NCBI GenBank assembly: GCA_964034945.1
Contig: OZ035963.1
Coordinates: 67,166,682-67,230,681 of the forward strand
Length of the DNA: 64,000 nt
Direction of reading: 5' to 3'
From: Chrysopilus asiliformis
Taxonomy: Eukaryota > Arthropoda > Insecta > Diptera > Rhagionidae
The stretch's first letter is position 1, and every line of letters begins with the position of its first letter. The notes under the pieces are model-generated. The model had not been told where the DNA came from. It worked only from the letters and a program-made list of their open reading frames with translations, and ran no database searches. This document shows positions 1 through 13,289 of the stretch, piece after piece. Made by a program: the position numbers and the translations under genes.

Positions 1-30
1 TAAAATACTCCACTATTTAAATAAAAACAT
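1..30 (-). promoter_or_regulatory. Probable core promoter of an off-window paralogue
   Basis: The first 19 bases, TAAAATACTCCACTATTTA, recur exactly at 1573-1591, where they cover the TATA box of the small secreted-peptide gene. On the minus strand the copy here reads TATTTAAATAG, a TATA-like box. A start site about 30 bases downstream would fall just outside the window. I infer a second, tandem gene copy to the left; only its promoter is visible. Confidence 0.45.
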
Positions 31-1047
31 TTGATAAAAGGTTGACATATTAATTTCGTATTATCAAAATAGAACAGGTACAATTCCAATTAAAATAATA
101 ACCACTGAACAATTACCGATGCCCATTTCAGTTAAATTAAACGAAAAATTTAATTATATTGCATATACCTATAACTAAAATTGGATAAACAAATTTAATT
201 GTTTTGTAATTTGTTTTTTTATTTGGAGCTGTTAATTGTGTCATTTTAGGTTTTTAATTTTTACTTTCCTCTGCGTAGCTAAGAAGGAAAGTATTGTGGT
301 TATAACGTCGAGGGACTGGAGAACTTGAGCTAGCGATTTGGATTTTTTTTATCGATGAGTTTTACAGTATCAGTAACTATAACGGGTACCTTTCATAAAC
401 TTTTTTTTAATACATACAGTTTTTTTTTGAAAATTTCTCGAAAATGATGCACTTTTGAGAAAAATGCATATAACCGAACTTAAAGGAAATGAGATTTCCT
501 GCATTTTTCTGCTTTAGCGGTTTTTACGTATCTCTAACAGTTCTTGAGATATTTGAAAAATATTATTTTTTACATATTCTTTCCGAAACTTATATTCTGT
601 ACACAAAGTCATGTGCTGTACACACCATAAAAATTAATCACTTTAATTGAAGAAATTTTTTTAGTAGGATTGAGAGTTTTATGGGTAATGCGATGAAATT
701 TTCCAACGATCGGCCACGGATGACAGAATTCAAATTGCAGCTGGTAAAAACCTCTATAGTGCGTATTTTTAGTCTCACTTTGGTTTTTATCTATAAATGA
801 CCACTAATTTAATTATATTTTGTGTGATTAGGGTTATTTTTAGTCTCTATCGGAAGATTTTCTAAACGTAAACAAAAGTAGATATTTTTTCTTTTGGTGG
901 AAAGCAGAAAATGTGTTAACTTTTTATTCAATAACTGTTACCTTATAAAAACTACAATTTTTGCATTTTAACATCTATATTTTTTCGTTTTATTTTATTT
1001 TTTCATTATTGTTTGAATTGAAGCCATTTTTTAAATATCTTGCAACT
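31..1047. other. Gene-free AT-rich stretch
   Basis: I see no coding frame here. The stretch lies downstream of the small secreted-peptide gene and upstream of the presumed off-window paralogue. Around 605-625 there is a short match (CATGTGCTG next to ACA) to the dispersed repeat found at 9022, 48503 and 52430. Confidence 0.5.
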
Positions 1048-1516
1048 TTATTCTGTTTCTGTAGTGTTTCTGCAGGCAGCTCCTACAATATTAAAAGAAA
1101 TTTGTCATAATGATATAAATGAACTGTTCCGTGCGGTTGTAAAAGTTATACGACTATTTGAAACTCTTCTACTGAAATGCTTCAACTTATTGTTAATTTT
1201 TGTTTAAAAATTTGTCAAGTCTCAAATAGTTTTCAAATAATTTGAAGTCGTTAAAATACTACTAGTCTTTTAATGTTTTTTTTCCGAAAACTACTTCCAA
1301 AAATATTACCTTCTACATGAGCATGAGCGTGAGCCTCGCCACCTTTGAATCCGGCGACATTTCCATCTTCACGGGAATCAGCTGGTGAACCCAACTATAA
1401 AAAATTGTTTAAAATATTTAACGCTTTTAAAAATTAGAAAGCTGATTATATTTCACTAAACTTACAGCCATAGCGATGGCAGCGAGCAAAACGAAAAGAG
1501 CGAATAAGAAACGCAT
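1048..1516 (-). CDS. Small secreted peptide, 56 residues, three exons
   Basis: Exons are 1466-1516, 1310-1394 and 1048-1082 on the minus strand. Every junction has GT-AG sites (GCT|GTAAGT, TTTATAG|TTG, GAAG|GTAATA, ATTGTAG|GA) and the phases agree (0, then 1). The product starts MRFLFALFVLLAAIAMA, a clear signal peptide encoded by exon 1. A short mature part of about 37 residues follows, containing GFKGGEAHAHAHVEG and one cysteine near the C terminus. The TAA stop overlaps an AATAAA polyadenylation signal. The size, leader and promoter resemble insect immune-induced or other secreted short peptides, but I recognise no family. The last exon is short, and a read-through of exon 2 is the main alternative model. 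The gene probably belongs to a tandem pair with one off the left edge. Confidence 0.68.
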
Positions 1517-1557
1517 GGTTTTTGATTGAAAGGCGTCGAGTTTATTTGGTAACTTGA

Positions 1558-1593
1558 ACTGATGTTTGATAGTAAAATACTCCACTATTTATA
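1558..1593 (-). promoter_or_regulatory. TATA box plus initiator of the small secreted-peptide gene
   Basis: On the minus strand, TATAAATAG spans 1593-1585 and an arthropod initiator TCAGT spans 1562-1558. The TATA start is 33 bases upstream of the initiator A at 1560, the normal core-promoter spacing. The ATG at 1516 would then have a leader of about 44 bases. Confidence 0.7.
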
Positions 1594-1674
1594 TAAAAAA
1601 TCTTACACTAGAATTTTTTTTATACCTACAATGACAAAAACTGATACTTTGATCACATATTATTAGAGTTATAT

Positions 1675-1722
1675 AAAAATATGAAAAAGTTAATCAAACC
1701 TAATTAACTTTTTCATATTTTT
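1675..1722. repeat. Perfect 20-bp hairpin
   Basis: The arm at 1675-1694 is an exact reverse complement of 1703-1722, with an 8-base loop. It lies upstream of the peptide gene promoter. It could be a small foldback or chance AT-rich symmetry; there is no T-run that would suggest a terminator role. Confidence 0.6.
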
Positions 1723-1748
1723 GATCGGAGTTGTTTCTAAAAGTCTAA

Positions 1749-2331
1749 CATTGTGCAACAAGATTTTTGTTTCGTGTTATCCAATAGCTGTTTCTTATAG
1801 ATTTCGGCCTACTGGTTCCATTGTCTCTATGGGGTAAGAAAAAAAGAAAAATACATATATTTTTCGGTTCGCCTGTCTTTTGGTTCAATTAATCCGGAAA
1901 TGATTGAGCTAGAGACTTGAATTTTTTTACGAATTTGTTTCTCGTACATAAAAACGCACAAAAAATATTCGGAAACTTCACAAGTAGCAATATTTTCCCA
2001 ACATGTTGTTTAAAAATTTTGTGTCCGGTGAATAAAAAACGACTTCATTTGTATAGGAGAGGGGAAAGGAATAGTCAGTTTTTGCCTATTCAAGAACTGA
2101 GCCTCACTTTTTACGATAAATAAATTCGTGAAAAATTTCAAGGCTGCTCAATGATTATCAGAGTCAGAACGCCCAAAGACAGGCGGACCGAAATGTATAT
2201 TTAACTCGCTATTTTTTTTCCTAGGCCGATAGAGATAAACGGAATTCAGATTTAAAATCAGTAGGCCGAAATCTATAAGAAACAGCTAATGGATTTCAGG
2301 AAACAAAAAAAGTGAAAATTTGTTGCACAGT
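1749..2331. mobile_element. Non-autonomous element with long imperfect terminal inverted repeats
   Basis: The ends read TTGTGCAACAA inward from both sides (left near 1751, right near 2325). The two arms stay recognisably complementary for about 130-160 bases, including AGCTGTTTCTTATAG and TTCGGCCTACTG, and further in CGCCTGTCTTTGG. Between the arms are pieces related to the ~500-bp dispersed family described at 10568. A short element with the same GTGCAACAA ends lies at 16878. There is no transposase. I infer a foldback-type MITE. Confidence 0.6.
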
Positions 2332-4782
2332 GTAATTACTGACGTGCTTTATAGTTTAATTAATCAAAAAAGTAAGTTTGATTGACATGTAACGGTCGTT
2401 GGATAAACAAATTGCGTCATTTCATCATAAATTTGGGAATCGAGGGTTTTTTTCTAAATAATTTCGCAGTATGTATACGAGCTTTAGAATTGAACACTTT
2501 TTAAACACAAAAAGTGTAAGTAATAAAACTGTAAGTGGATCTATAGGGTTTGACCTTCATAGCGAAAAAAATTACATAATTGAAAATTTTTCGGTAGGTC
2601 TCAAAGCACGTTCTCAAATCCCTAATAAAAATCGGCCTAACTGGAAAGTGAATTAGGTTTCTTTTTGCGTAATTCCGATATTTCATCGAATTGTGTGCGT
2701 GAAATAGTAAAAAATGCTGCCGTTAAAATTTATAAATTCATGTCATTTTGCGATCATATAAGCTTAGTTATTGCTTTTCGTGAATATCAATTTTTTCTCC
2801 TATAACTGTTAAAATTTCGATACACTCTGTTCAAAAGTTTGATGCCATAAAAAACTATAAAAATTCTTAACTTAAATCTAAAAAAACCAGCATAGAACAT
2901 GGAAAATATAAATATGAAAGCTATTTTTATTAGTTTTATTAAAAGGTAAAAACATTTTTGTAGATTTTAATTTTGGAACACCACAAATTTTTTGACGAGA
3001 TCATTCAGTAATTCTAAACTTTTTTGTGTTGGAAATTTTTACAGCCAACCAGAAGGTTTTATTTTGTGAAGGAAATATTTATTGTAAATCTTCGCCGCAA
3101 CAATGAAATATGAGTGCAAATGGTTACAATTAGTTAGTTTAAAATCTTTAAATCTTTAAGATTTTTCCCTATTGAATTCCATGAACTCGGCGGTGAAGGA
3201 TTGAGTGGAAATATGAGGAAAATATTACGTAGAATGTGAATTTCAGTGTTCTATTGGAATGCGGGTTGTCCATAAAATATCTCACACTGTACTATCATTT
3301 AACATGGCAACTAACAAAAATTGTAGCAAAAGACGTTAGGCTGCAAAAAAAAATACAGTGAAGTGTTTTATGGCCAGTCTCTGACAGACACCAAACTATT
3401 TATTTTTGATGTGAACTTTTTTTGTATTTTGTATTTACCCGATAAATGTTCTAAATGTCTTGTCAATTGATTTTTTGGCAATTGATAAATAATAAACTTA
3501 TTTAGGACAATCAGAAGAACGTCCGATGTTTGCCCAAATAGTGACAGCGCCACAAGCGCCAAGGCCTCCAAATCCTGGAGGAGAATAATACTAAAATGTG
3601 ACCTAAAAAAGAAGGCAAAAAAATCAATCGAAAATAAAAACAAAGCAAGGGCAGTTTTAAAAATTTGTTAAAAAAAATTAAAATATTAAACATTTGAAAA
3701 AACTTAAAGTTTTGATTTAAATCATTTTTACGTAAATGTTGAAATTTTACAGTAATGCTCAATAAAAAAGATTAGAATTGAAATATTTTATTGTGTCTCT
3801 CCTTCTATAAATAGATCAAAGTGTGTTTTAGCACGACAATTGTAATTTTTATTTAGATTTAGTCCTTACTACTTACGTTTTAAATTCGTAATTATTTTAT
3901 TCGATAAGCAATTAATTTAATATGTAATCCGTTACGTGTAAAAATTACGTTATTAAGAGATTAAGGATATCTGCAAAATAAAATAAGTATGTTGTAAATA
4001 CCCATTTTAAAAACTTATTGAATAATTTAGAATATTACAAATTTTTCGAAAATAGCTACATATAATTCTATTTTTTTTCTACTAACAAGCAAAGAAATAT
4101 AATTTCATATCTATTTAATTTTTTTTAAAAATTAATCTTAATAATGTAGACTTCGCTATGACATCTAATTAATTTTAATCTAGAAGAATAATAAAATCAT
4201 AATTGAATAAAAATTAACTTAAAATTAATTATTCATAAATTTGAATAAGTAAATTAGAATTTCTTTGTGTAAATAAATAATAAACGTTGTCGATATAAAA
4301 TTCATTTTATTTCTGATTATAATTTATATAAATTAGATTAGGAAAAGTTGAATAAATCAGATGAAAAAATCTGAAAAAATAATGAGGATAATGCAAATAA
4401 GGAATTATTATCGAATAAAGAGTTTTGAAAATTAATCATTTTAATTATTTTTACTCAAGAATTCTGGAATTTGATACAGGATCAGTTGATCAACAGCCGA
4501 TTTGCGTGTAAAAAGTTCTACCGTTCTAGATGAGTGTTGGCTTATAACATTGCTATCAGATATTTCATTCCCCTCTGAGGTATTTAAAAGCTTATTTTTT
4601 CATTATTTTTTTTATTTCATTTTTATTTCAGTCACCATTTTTTTCCCTGACAAGTGAAACTAAATAGAAGCTTGTAAAAAGCAAATATTTTTTCAATAAA
4701 ACAAAGATCTTTAAAAACATTAGAATAATTTAATTCATCAACAAAATACTCTTTTACAATTAAATAACGGTTAGACGGTATG
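2332..4782. other. Gene-free AT-rich stretch, including the H2.0 3' flank
   Basis: No supported coding frame. The 4000-4450 part is extremely AT-rich. AATAAA-type polyadenylation signals on the minus strand lie at about 4608-4627, some 155-175 bases past the H2.0 stop codon, and fit a short 3' UTR for that gene. Confidence 0.5.
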
Positions 4783-7700
4783 TTATTCAGTAACAACATC
4801 GATTTCGTCTTCCTCACTTGTGGTATCTTGGTCTTCATCCACGCGTGGAACTTCATCCACTGGCTTTTCCTGACCACTTTTTAAATTCTCCCGAGTATGA
4901 CGCCACTTCATTCGACGGTTTTGAAACCAAACTTTAACCTGAAATTAATTCAAATGAAAAAAAAACCGTTTCAGAAAAAAAAGTTTAAAAAATGGTTCAA
5001 ATGGATACAGCTATAAAAAATTAGGAAAATCATTTCAAGCTAGAAAAATCATTACCTGGGCATCAGTTAAGTTAAGTCTAGCGGCGAGTTTCCGTCGATC
5101 CGGTTTTGTAATGTATTTTTGCACTTGAAATTGAATTTCCAATCCCTTACGTTGCAGATTACTAAACACTGCTCTTGACCACGAGCGTTTCCGCTTTCCG
5201 GTTGTTGTTGTTGTGATGCTGTTTCCACAATTCACTTCCGATGGTGTTATTTGACGGAATGTTTGAATGGAACCGTGTTGAGTGGACTTAAATTGACTGG
5301 ATGGCATTGATGGAAGTGATCCGTTAACCATTGGATGATGGAATTTCATCATTGATTGCTGCGGTGCACTAAACATTGGTGAACTTTGATTCATGATTAC
5401 TGAAAATGAAATTATAGGTTATATTATTTTAAAAAATATTGTGGTTAAAATGATTTAAAAATTCTTATTGATTTTAAAAATAGAAATTACTACTTTCGGA
5501 GACAAATTTTGTAATTCGAATTCTTGCTTTCACATAAAAGCTGAATTAAGTTGGTTATGGCATATGAATTGTAAGCAAATGATTTTAATACATTTTAGAA
5601 ACACGATTTAGCACCTATAAAGTATTTTAAAAACTACTAAAAGTACAAAGGAAAAATCTTGATTGGAAAATTTTTATTACGTTCAATTTGGAAACAGATT
5701 AAAAGTAAGCAATGAAAATTCTTTGCTATTTGCAATAGTGGCGGCATTTCTTTTGTGCTTAATAAAATTGGAAATAATCGACATAAATTCTTAAAATTCG
5801 TTGATTTTTCATGATATTGTCGATTGCCGTCATCACTGAGTTATATTTTGTTATTGTTTATAGATTATGTTAAACAAACAAAAATGAGTTGTAATGGACA
5901 GGAAAATTTTTATTTCGAATTATAAGCTTTTCAATATATCGCCGAGTTGGGTGGGGGGCGTCAAAACACCACTAGGTGGATGTAAATTTTAAATTAGTAC
6001 AACAAATTCAAACTGGTGATTCGCAACATGATTAAAATTTCTTCCATGATTTGATAAATTTGCTTTAGCCCACCTAGAGGAGACTATTATCTACAGAGTG
6101 GACACAAGCACTTAATAGACTGTCCTACTATTAACTCGAATTAGAATAGTCTATTAGTCAAGTTAGAACAGCTTATTTCCCAGATTAGAACAATCTGCCA
6201 ACAATTTTTCAATTTATTAAAACAATTACGACTTTCCAATTTTTTTTTGATACCTCAGACATGAGTTTTTTACTTATATTAACCGATTTGACTTACAATT
6301 ATTTGTAGCAATGAATCAAATTTTCAAAGTTTTTCGCGCCCGTTTTTCAGCTTGGCGGCCATTTTACACAACGCCGCGCGGCGCTTTAGGTGACATTTTA
6401 ACACAGTTGGAAGTTCGCTTTTAAGAAAATTATTTTAAATACTTATTTTGTGACGTTTAAGTACTGGAATTATTGCAAGGAGCCTAGTGGAATTTCAGTT
6501 ACTACTTCAAGATAAATCTACATGTGATTTGAAGCTAATAAAAAGGGATTTAGATATTTACCAAATAAAAATAAAAATAGCTTGAAATTCATAAAATCTC
6601 ATCATTCGCAAGTAAGTTCAATTAAAGAAGGTCGTTCAAATCGATCTTATGTAAACAAAATAGGGTAAGAAAACATTTTTATCGATTCAAGCCGATCGAC
6701 AAACGGAATCTAAACAGCGGAAGTCAAAGCATAAGAGATTCACCCCAAATCATCTGTCACCTTTTTCATCTTGATTAACAATTTTTTCACACAACAACAT
6801 TAGAGTATCAACGAAAAACCAACAACATTGATCTGGAAGGAGTATAATTCCATAACAAGTATGAGGGCATATCGTCGTCGTGTGTTGCGTTTTATTTGAA
6901 TCTGATATTTACTTACTTATGCTCCTTAGTTCTCTGCTGATGCTTAACGAAAATGATAAACAATCAGTATAAGTAGCGACGTTTAATAACAGCATAAACG
7001 CATAATCTTCGTATAGTATTATAGGCTGGAAGTGTTTATTACCATTTTACTAATTTACCAATTGAGGAATCAAATGTTTATATACGGTGGACGGCACGAA
7101 AATCTCAAACTAAACACATATCGGTGGCAGGTAACAAAAACCACATGTCCTGAAATGAGATTTTCTGGATGCAAACATTCAAGGAGATGAAATTGGATTC
7201 ATTCAGGGAAAGATTCTATCCTGTAATTTCAAAATATCCCCGCTGATAGTTAGGTTGCACTTTGGCAACTTGAGTTCAGATTTGAAAAAAGGTAAGGTGT
7301 TTTTTTTGGTTTTGAATACTGAGTAATTCTAGTGGTTTTTTGAATTTCTTAGATGATATTCTTGTTCATGACGAATGTATATCCGCGTTTACATACTCTT
7401 GTATACATATTTATAGCGTTAATAAAATCGGATGAAAATCCACTATAAACACAATCACTATGAGGTGAGATCGGATTAATGATCGCCAATGCTGGTTCAA
7501 TCGACATTTAGATTTACACAAATCGGCGGATATAAAAATCAATAGAAGATGGATTACAGTTGGATAGATTAAGATTAACATCAAGTAATCAGGTGTCAGG
7601 TGTGTATATACGAGTTTACAACATATTTTTATAAAGATTTCCTCCCCCCCTCATTTCAATTAATTGCGAAGATATTGCGTGGAAATCAGAGCGCGAGGAG

Positions 7701-10700
7701 TAGTGTAAACTTGTTAAATTATATCGAAATCGATGGATTAAGTGGTCTATTTAGAAATAAATAGTCGAATCGATGTAATCAATAAACATCATGTTCTCAG
7801 CGATATCCCAAGTGGGGCAAACTGATTGCCTTTATTGCGAATACTTCTTCGAAATTGCTCATTACGGATGTCTACGTGCTGGTTAATGTGGCCATTTAAT
7901 GTTATTTTTTTGTCTATTTGTTGATTCATCAATTTTAAGTGCGTCTGGGCAGCAATAAAAATAATTTAGGAAAAAATCAACATCTGCTCACATGCGGTTA
8001 AATTGCCATTTTCTGTATATTAACCGGGGGAAATTTGATTTTTTTCTATGTAATAAAAATATCCACAGCAAATTATTTTAAATATCATTCTTATTAATAC
8101 AATTATAGTTATTTTAATTACTATTCAGAAATTTCGAAATTTCAAAGTAAGTTTTATTTTATTTTAAAACAAAGAATAAAATTTCTTTATATGGTTTCAT
8201 CATGAATTTCCACCATGGATAGAAATTAGAAGGAAATTGAATTATTTTTCAGAAATTTGTTCTGGAAAAACGCCCGAACTCGAATTTTGTCATATAAAAC
8301 CGTCCGAATAAATTCAAATTTTGACAACTTTTGTTAAGAGGATTTTATTCTGCCATAGAAGAATAGAATTCGTGGAGAAATTCAAGAAAAAATCGCAAGT
8401 GTAAACGTTTAGTTCACTGAAATTCAACGAAAATGATTCTACTGCATTTTCAAAATAATCTTTGTACGTCAAATGATTCAAAAATCATTGTAAAATTGTT
8501 ATATTTATTTATTGAAGAGTTTCAACCACAAAATAATGCGCCCAATTTCTCTAAATCAACGGAAAAATTCTTAAAATAAGAACATCGATAGAGTTCGATA
8601 CTTGAATGGAAAAACCAATAAAAGAGGTCAATTAAGAGATTTGTTTACAAATGCAACAAATCAAATCGATGACTTTTAAGCAAACTATAGAATTTACATC
8701 TCATCGATACGGCTTCACATGTAACTTTTGAATTAGTGCAAATCAATTAATTTTATTGAACATCGTAAATAGGTGCCGATTTGACTGAACAATAAACAAT
8801 TTCCGTTTTATGTGTCTGATTTTATTTCTGTTCAAAGTTTTTTTTCTGTGCATTTATTCGAACTCAACATACTGAATTAAGTTGAATTTCATTGAACAGA
8901 AATAGAATTAATGGCTTTTTTGTATTTAAGGGCAATTGCTTAATGAACAATTTGAATCAGGTTTACAGGATTTAATGGAATTTGATAAAATTTCATATAG
9001 GACTTTTGTATAAAATATTTGATGTGAACAGCACATGACTTTCTACGAAATCTACGTTCTTGCGCAACAAAACAAATTTGAGTTTACATAAAAATATGAA
9101 TTTTTATTTCAAAAAATCGGACATATCTCAATAATAGTAAATGATATCGATTTACGGTAAAAAAAACCTAGAGAATTTGAGAATTTTTTTCTCATAAAAT
9201 CTGAGGTCATCGTTAAAAGGTGTTTTTTAGAATTTTAGTTCAAAAATTCTAAATAACCTCTGCTAATTTTTCCCATAACCACATTAAAGGGCTTCCCAGT
9301 TTCTTTCATAAATAAAAGTTCTGCCCAATGGCTTCACTTAATTGTAAAAAAATCATTCCAAATCAAAGACTTTTCCCGATTTTCTAACAAAATAAACAAA
9401 TATTTGAACAAAAGCAAGTATGGACTCAATCGCCATTTTGAAAATTCACAGTTTATATGGATCTCCCTTTATTCTCTGGTCCAAGGTGAAAACAATATTG
9501 TTCCGACGAGCGCTTTGATCATTTTGATTTGTTTTGTTCATTGGAAAACATAAAAGAATTGGATCTTGTATACGGAAATATTTCCATTATTATGGGCTAT
9601 GATTTAATATGTAATTTCATTTTGTTATTGTAATAGCATCTTCATTACAAAAATCTTGTTAACTCTTTTAAAAATGCTGTGAAAATAATCACAAAAGGAA
9701 AAAAAATTGCGCCCATTAGTTTGTCATTGTGATGCGTTTAAATCTATTTAAGATTATAGTTTGAAAGCAATTACTTTACTTTTATAATTTCTGAAAAAAA
9801 ACCCAACCGTGATTATGATCACTGACCGGCTGCATTCTGTTGTTCAACACGATTTTCTGTCAAAAGGATCGAATGTTTGTTCATGTAAACACTTTATTTT
9901 GTACTGAGTACGTCTTTGACGATGATTACAAATAAACGACGAAGGCATATCAGATTGGAAAAGGAAGAAACTCTTCAAATGTTACATCGATCGGTCGGTC
10001 GCTCGGTGGCTAGTTTGTAAACAGATACCCTTTTTCAAATTTTTGTTTTATGTTAATTGTTTATAATAAATGGATGAAGTATTTTCGCCGGATTTTTGTT
10101 TCCGGTATCGTTTTTAGATGAGGATTGTGTTCGGGTTTATTGATGTAAATATTGTAACATGACGACAGTTGTATTGGATTTAAGTTGTTTATTTTGGTAA
10201 AGACGTTTTAACGAGAAGTACTATCTAAGAAATTTTGTATTGTCGTTATTTTGTTTGTTTTAAACAGTAAAAATTTCAGAAAATATTCTGTAAAAACTTT
10301 TGAAAAAATTTTGAAAAAAATCTCGTTAAAAATGGAGAAAGCATTTTAATGTTTGGAAAGTCGATTAAAAAATTTTGCTGTATAAAAATGTTTAAAGAAA
10401 ATCATTTCGGCTTTCGGGCACAGTATGACTAAAAACCCTTGGGCTTTCAAATTTTCAATTTCTGAAAGAAATGTCCCAACATTTGTAGTTTACGCTATTG
10501 GACGTAATATCCAGTGTAGTTGTGCTTTTTGAAAAATATGAAGTTATGATATTAGCCTCTTACCATAGTAATTTTTATACTCTATATGATTGATATATCA
10601 TGAGTATATTAGATTTAGTATAGCGTTTGTAACGCATCGAACCAATCGTTGGACACAAAAATGGACTACACCAGGGTGTTAGGGATGACAAAAGATTTTG

Positions 10701-12136
10701 ATTTCCGCATCTTCGTCCGTCAGTCTGTCCGGGAACACAATAACTTTCGAAAGTACTGAGCTAGAGACTTGAAATTTTGTACAATTGCGTTTCTTGTTAA
10801 TTCTCGTAAAAGCTAAGTTCTTGATCGCACAAAATTGGACCATTCCTTCCCCCTTCCTCCATAAATTTTTTTTTTCAATTTTCTTGAAAACGGTTAGTTC
10901 TATTGAAAAATGTATAAAGGTAAAATGTGTTTAGGCTAAAATTTTACATAACTCATTCATACATTAAAATCCAATCGGACTATTGCTTCACCCTCTTCCA
11001 TAAAAACGATTTTTTTTGCAATAAACATTTTGCCTGTCATCATATAGAGTATTTGATGATTGGCTCCTGGCAATTTGTAGCTTTTCTAATGTATTTCATT
11101 AATTTTATTGAACAAATCTCGATATTTTCAAACTTTTCTAATATTTCTCCTAATCATGACATAAAAACCATTTAGAATCAAGTTAACAAGAAGATTTTTT
11201 TAAATAAAACAACCCACAGTTTATTCAAAATGAACGAAATTAACACATAATTGTTTATTGCTCGTAAAAACATCAAATTCTGAAACTGTAATTTTAAATG
11301 TTGATTTGGTTTATTCAAATAAACCTCCGAAAATGTCGATTGTGGTTGTTTTAACCACAAAAATGGTATCTGTTAGCGTGGAAGTTAATAAAAACGTATT
11401 CTATTTTAATTTTACCCAACGAGAAATACTGTAGGAAAAATTGATACCTACCAGAATTGATTCGGTGATTAGTTGGGCGTATGGGCGTTGGTCTAACGAT
11501 TGATTTGAGATCCATGAGGGCCAAACCACTTCGGAACGTAAACGGAACTCCATTGAAGATCGTCGGATCTGGCATCGCTGCTGAGCCATTTGCGAAACTA
11601 CCACCACCCCCGCTGCCATTGCAACATTCATATCCCACTCGGCTACCGTTTTTATGGCATTCATTAAGCGAGCATGTTAAGGAATCGTGGTTACCAACAA
11701 CTTGATCCAAGTGATCTTCACATGGAGATCGATCTTCAGCATCCTCCTCAATGCCCAATAAACGATCTACACTGAATTTCAAACGAAGTTTTGTACCATT
11801 TTTTAAGCTAGTCAGTCCACTATGCTTAATTTCACCTGTTCCATTATTGGTAATTGTATTGTTATAATTCTTATTAGTGTTATTAGCGTTGCGATCGCTT
11901 GTTTTGATCATTTGTCTCACTATTAAATCACTTGTGTTAAGAACACCCAACATGGGGTCATCTGACAATGTCTTATGGAAAGTCCTGGAGGATGGCAAAA
12001 CAACTCCTGATGGATTCGTCGTGCCAGCGATCGTTCCCGTCGTTGTCGTTGGGATTATCGTTGATGAATTATTGGAGTCACTCAAGATCATATCCTGTGG
12101 CGAAAAATTAATTATGCCAAGTGATGTGTAATCCAT
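4783..12136 (-). CDS. H2.0: H2.0-like homeobox transcription factor
   Basis: Exons on the minus strand are 11452-12136, 5056-5399 and 4783-4938, in frame across TCTG|GTAGGT, TTTCAG|TAATC, GCCCAG|GTAATG and TTTCAG|GTTAAAG, giving 394 residues. The homeodomain (about residues 298-357) is split by the last intron just before helix 3, which carries VKVWFQNRRMKWRH. The flanking sequence SWSRAVFSNLQRKGLEIQFQ and the tail RHTREN match the H2.0/HLX class as I know it. An Eh1-like motif, FSVDRLL, at residues 121-127 fits Groucho co-repressor binding. The C terminus is acidic. In Drosophila, H2.0 is a visceral-muscle regulator. I chose the ATG of MDYTSLG at 12136; an in-frame ATG seven codons upstream (12157) is possible. 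The long first intron probably holds enhancers. Confidence 0.95.
8262..8410 (+). repeat. Dispersed MITE family B (CGTTTACACT ends), copy 1
   Basis: Shares a long mosaic with 13760-13975, 53480-53690 and, reversed, 13290-13510: ACGCCCGAACT, then CATATAAAACCG, then TTGACAACTTTTG, then AAAATCGCAAGTGTAAACG. The conserved right end, read inward, is CGTTTACACTTGCGATTT. Better-preserved copies begin CGTTTACACT, so the family has short terminal inverted repeats. No coding capacity. Confidence 0.6.
9022..9180 (+). repeat. Dispersed repeat family C (GTGAACAGCACATGACTTTC), copy 1
   Basis: Begins GTGAACAGCACATGACTTTC, also found at 48503-48660 and reversed at 52430-52580. The copies share downstream blocks (AAATCTAC, TATCTC or ATCTGGATAA, GATTTACGGT). 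The function and class of this repeat are unknown. Confidence 0.55.
10568..11096 (+). repeat. Dispersed repeat family A, near full-length
   Basis: The repeat contains ATACTCTATATGA at 10577, a variable run of GTCCGTCC-type units near 10705, CTACACCAGGGTGTT, GAGCTAGAGACTTGAAATTTTG, and the inverted motif TCATATAGAGTAT ending at 11052. Similarity between copies continues to about CTTTTCTTATG. Other copies are at 18270, 24838, 26262, 28246 (reversed), 46867 and 61645. It has no long reading frame and appears to be a non-autonomous, old and mutated family. Confidence 0.8.
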
Positions 12137-13289
12137 CTTGTAAATCGATCGAATCAATGTTGATCATCTTTGGTCAATCACTAATTCATTATCGTTGTGA
12201 TCACTTAATGATATTAAACATTATCCCTTGGTGTTCATTCGATTTTTATTCACAAAAACAAGAAGATGTGAAGAAAAAACATTTTATTGATCGATTTCAT
12301 TGATCGATATATATATTATACTTATACTTGGTCAAACAGTTTATAATATTTCTCACAAAAGTAACAGAGATTTTTATATGTTTTTATATCGATTTTGATT
12401 ATTTGCTATGGAAAATATTTATTAAGTCAATTAACTTCAGAATTTTGATTGATTCGATGTACAAGGGTGTCCATGGTGATACAAAAACTAATTGATTACA
12501 TCTTGATATCGATCTTTTTTTGATTTACAGAAAAATCAGTATTCATCTTTCATTCTGGTATATATTTTTTTCATTTAGTAAAGAAATTTTAGCAATTCAA
12601 ATTGTGCTTTAAGTTGAAACTATCGGAATTTATATTTAAAACAGCAATTTATAATAAACTTTTATAATTTATACAAAAATCCAAAGCATAACTGAGTGAA
12701 AATAAATAAACGAAAACTGTTAAATGACTTTTAATGAACATTTAAATGCTTATTCGAGATCGAGGAACGAAATGATTTTTTTTTGTTTACGAAAAATCAT
12801 ACTTTTCAGGAGTCATACTGTGATTCGAATAAAAAACAATTTTTATTAATGGCTTAAGGTCGAAAGCTGGAAAGTCGATATTCAAATTGATTTGTTTCTT
12901 TTTGTTTACTCTGATGGAACAAAAAAGATTAAAAAAATATTGTATGTATAAAAAATGTGGTTTAGGGCTTTTTTGTTTCCGGTTCGAAAAGCTTGAACAT
13001 TTTATAAAGATTGTTGGAAGAGACAGAAAAACATTTTTAATTTTTTTTGCCTAAATTTTGGAGATACTATTTGGTTGTACGTAATTTAAGGGGATTTTCA
13101 TTTTTCTAAATAATCAATTATTGATTTGTCATTCCTACTTCCCTTGGAATGACAAATCAATAACTAATAAAGACCATTTAAAAAAATAAGGAGAACAAAA
13201 TCTATGTTAAAATCTTTAGTTAAGTCTCTGTGTTAAAAACTTTGAAAAAATTTGATACAAAAGGCAAAACATTTTGAAAATTCTTAGTC

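Larger units (their letters stand above)
5400..11451 (-). other. Large first intron of H2.0
   Basis: Six kilobases without a supported coding frame. It contains three dispersed repeat copies (8262-8410, 9022-9180, 10568-11096). The 6700-7800 part is less AT-monotonous than its surroundings and is the best place to look for developmental enhancers; this is inference from composition and context only. Confidence 0.6.

Noticed and set aside
1900..2656. Short frames at 1917-2123, 2471-2656 and 2501-2686
   Set aside because: The first lies in a repeat and begins with TTG; the other two overlap on opposite strands with no supporting feature.
11481..12303. Plus-strand frames opposite H2.0 exon 1 (11481-11705, 11877-12131, 12121-12303)
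   Set aside because: They are antisense shadows of a coding exon with a clear homeobox-gene product on the minus strand.
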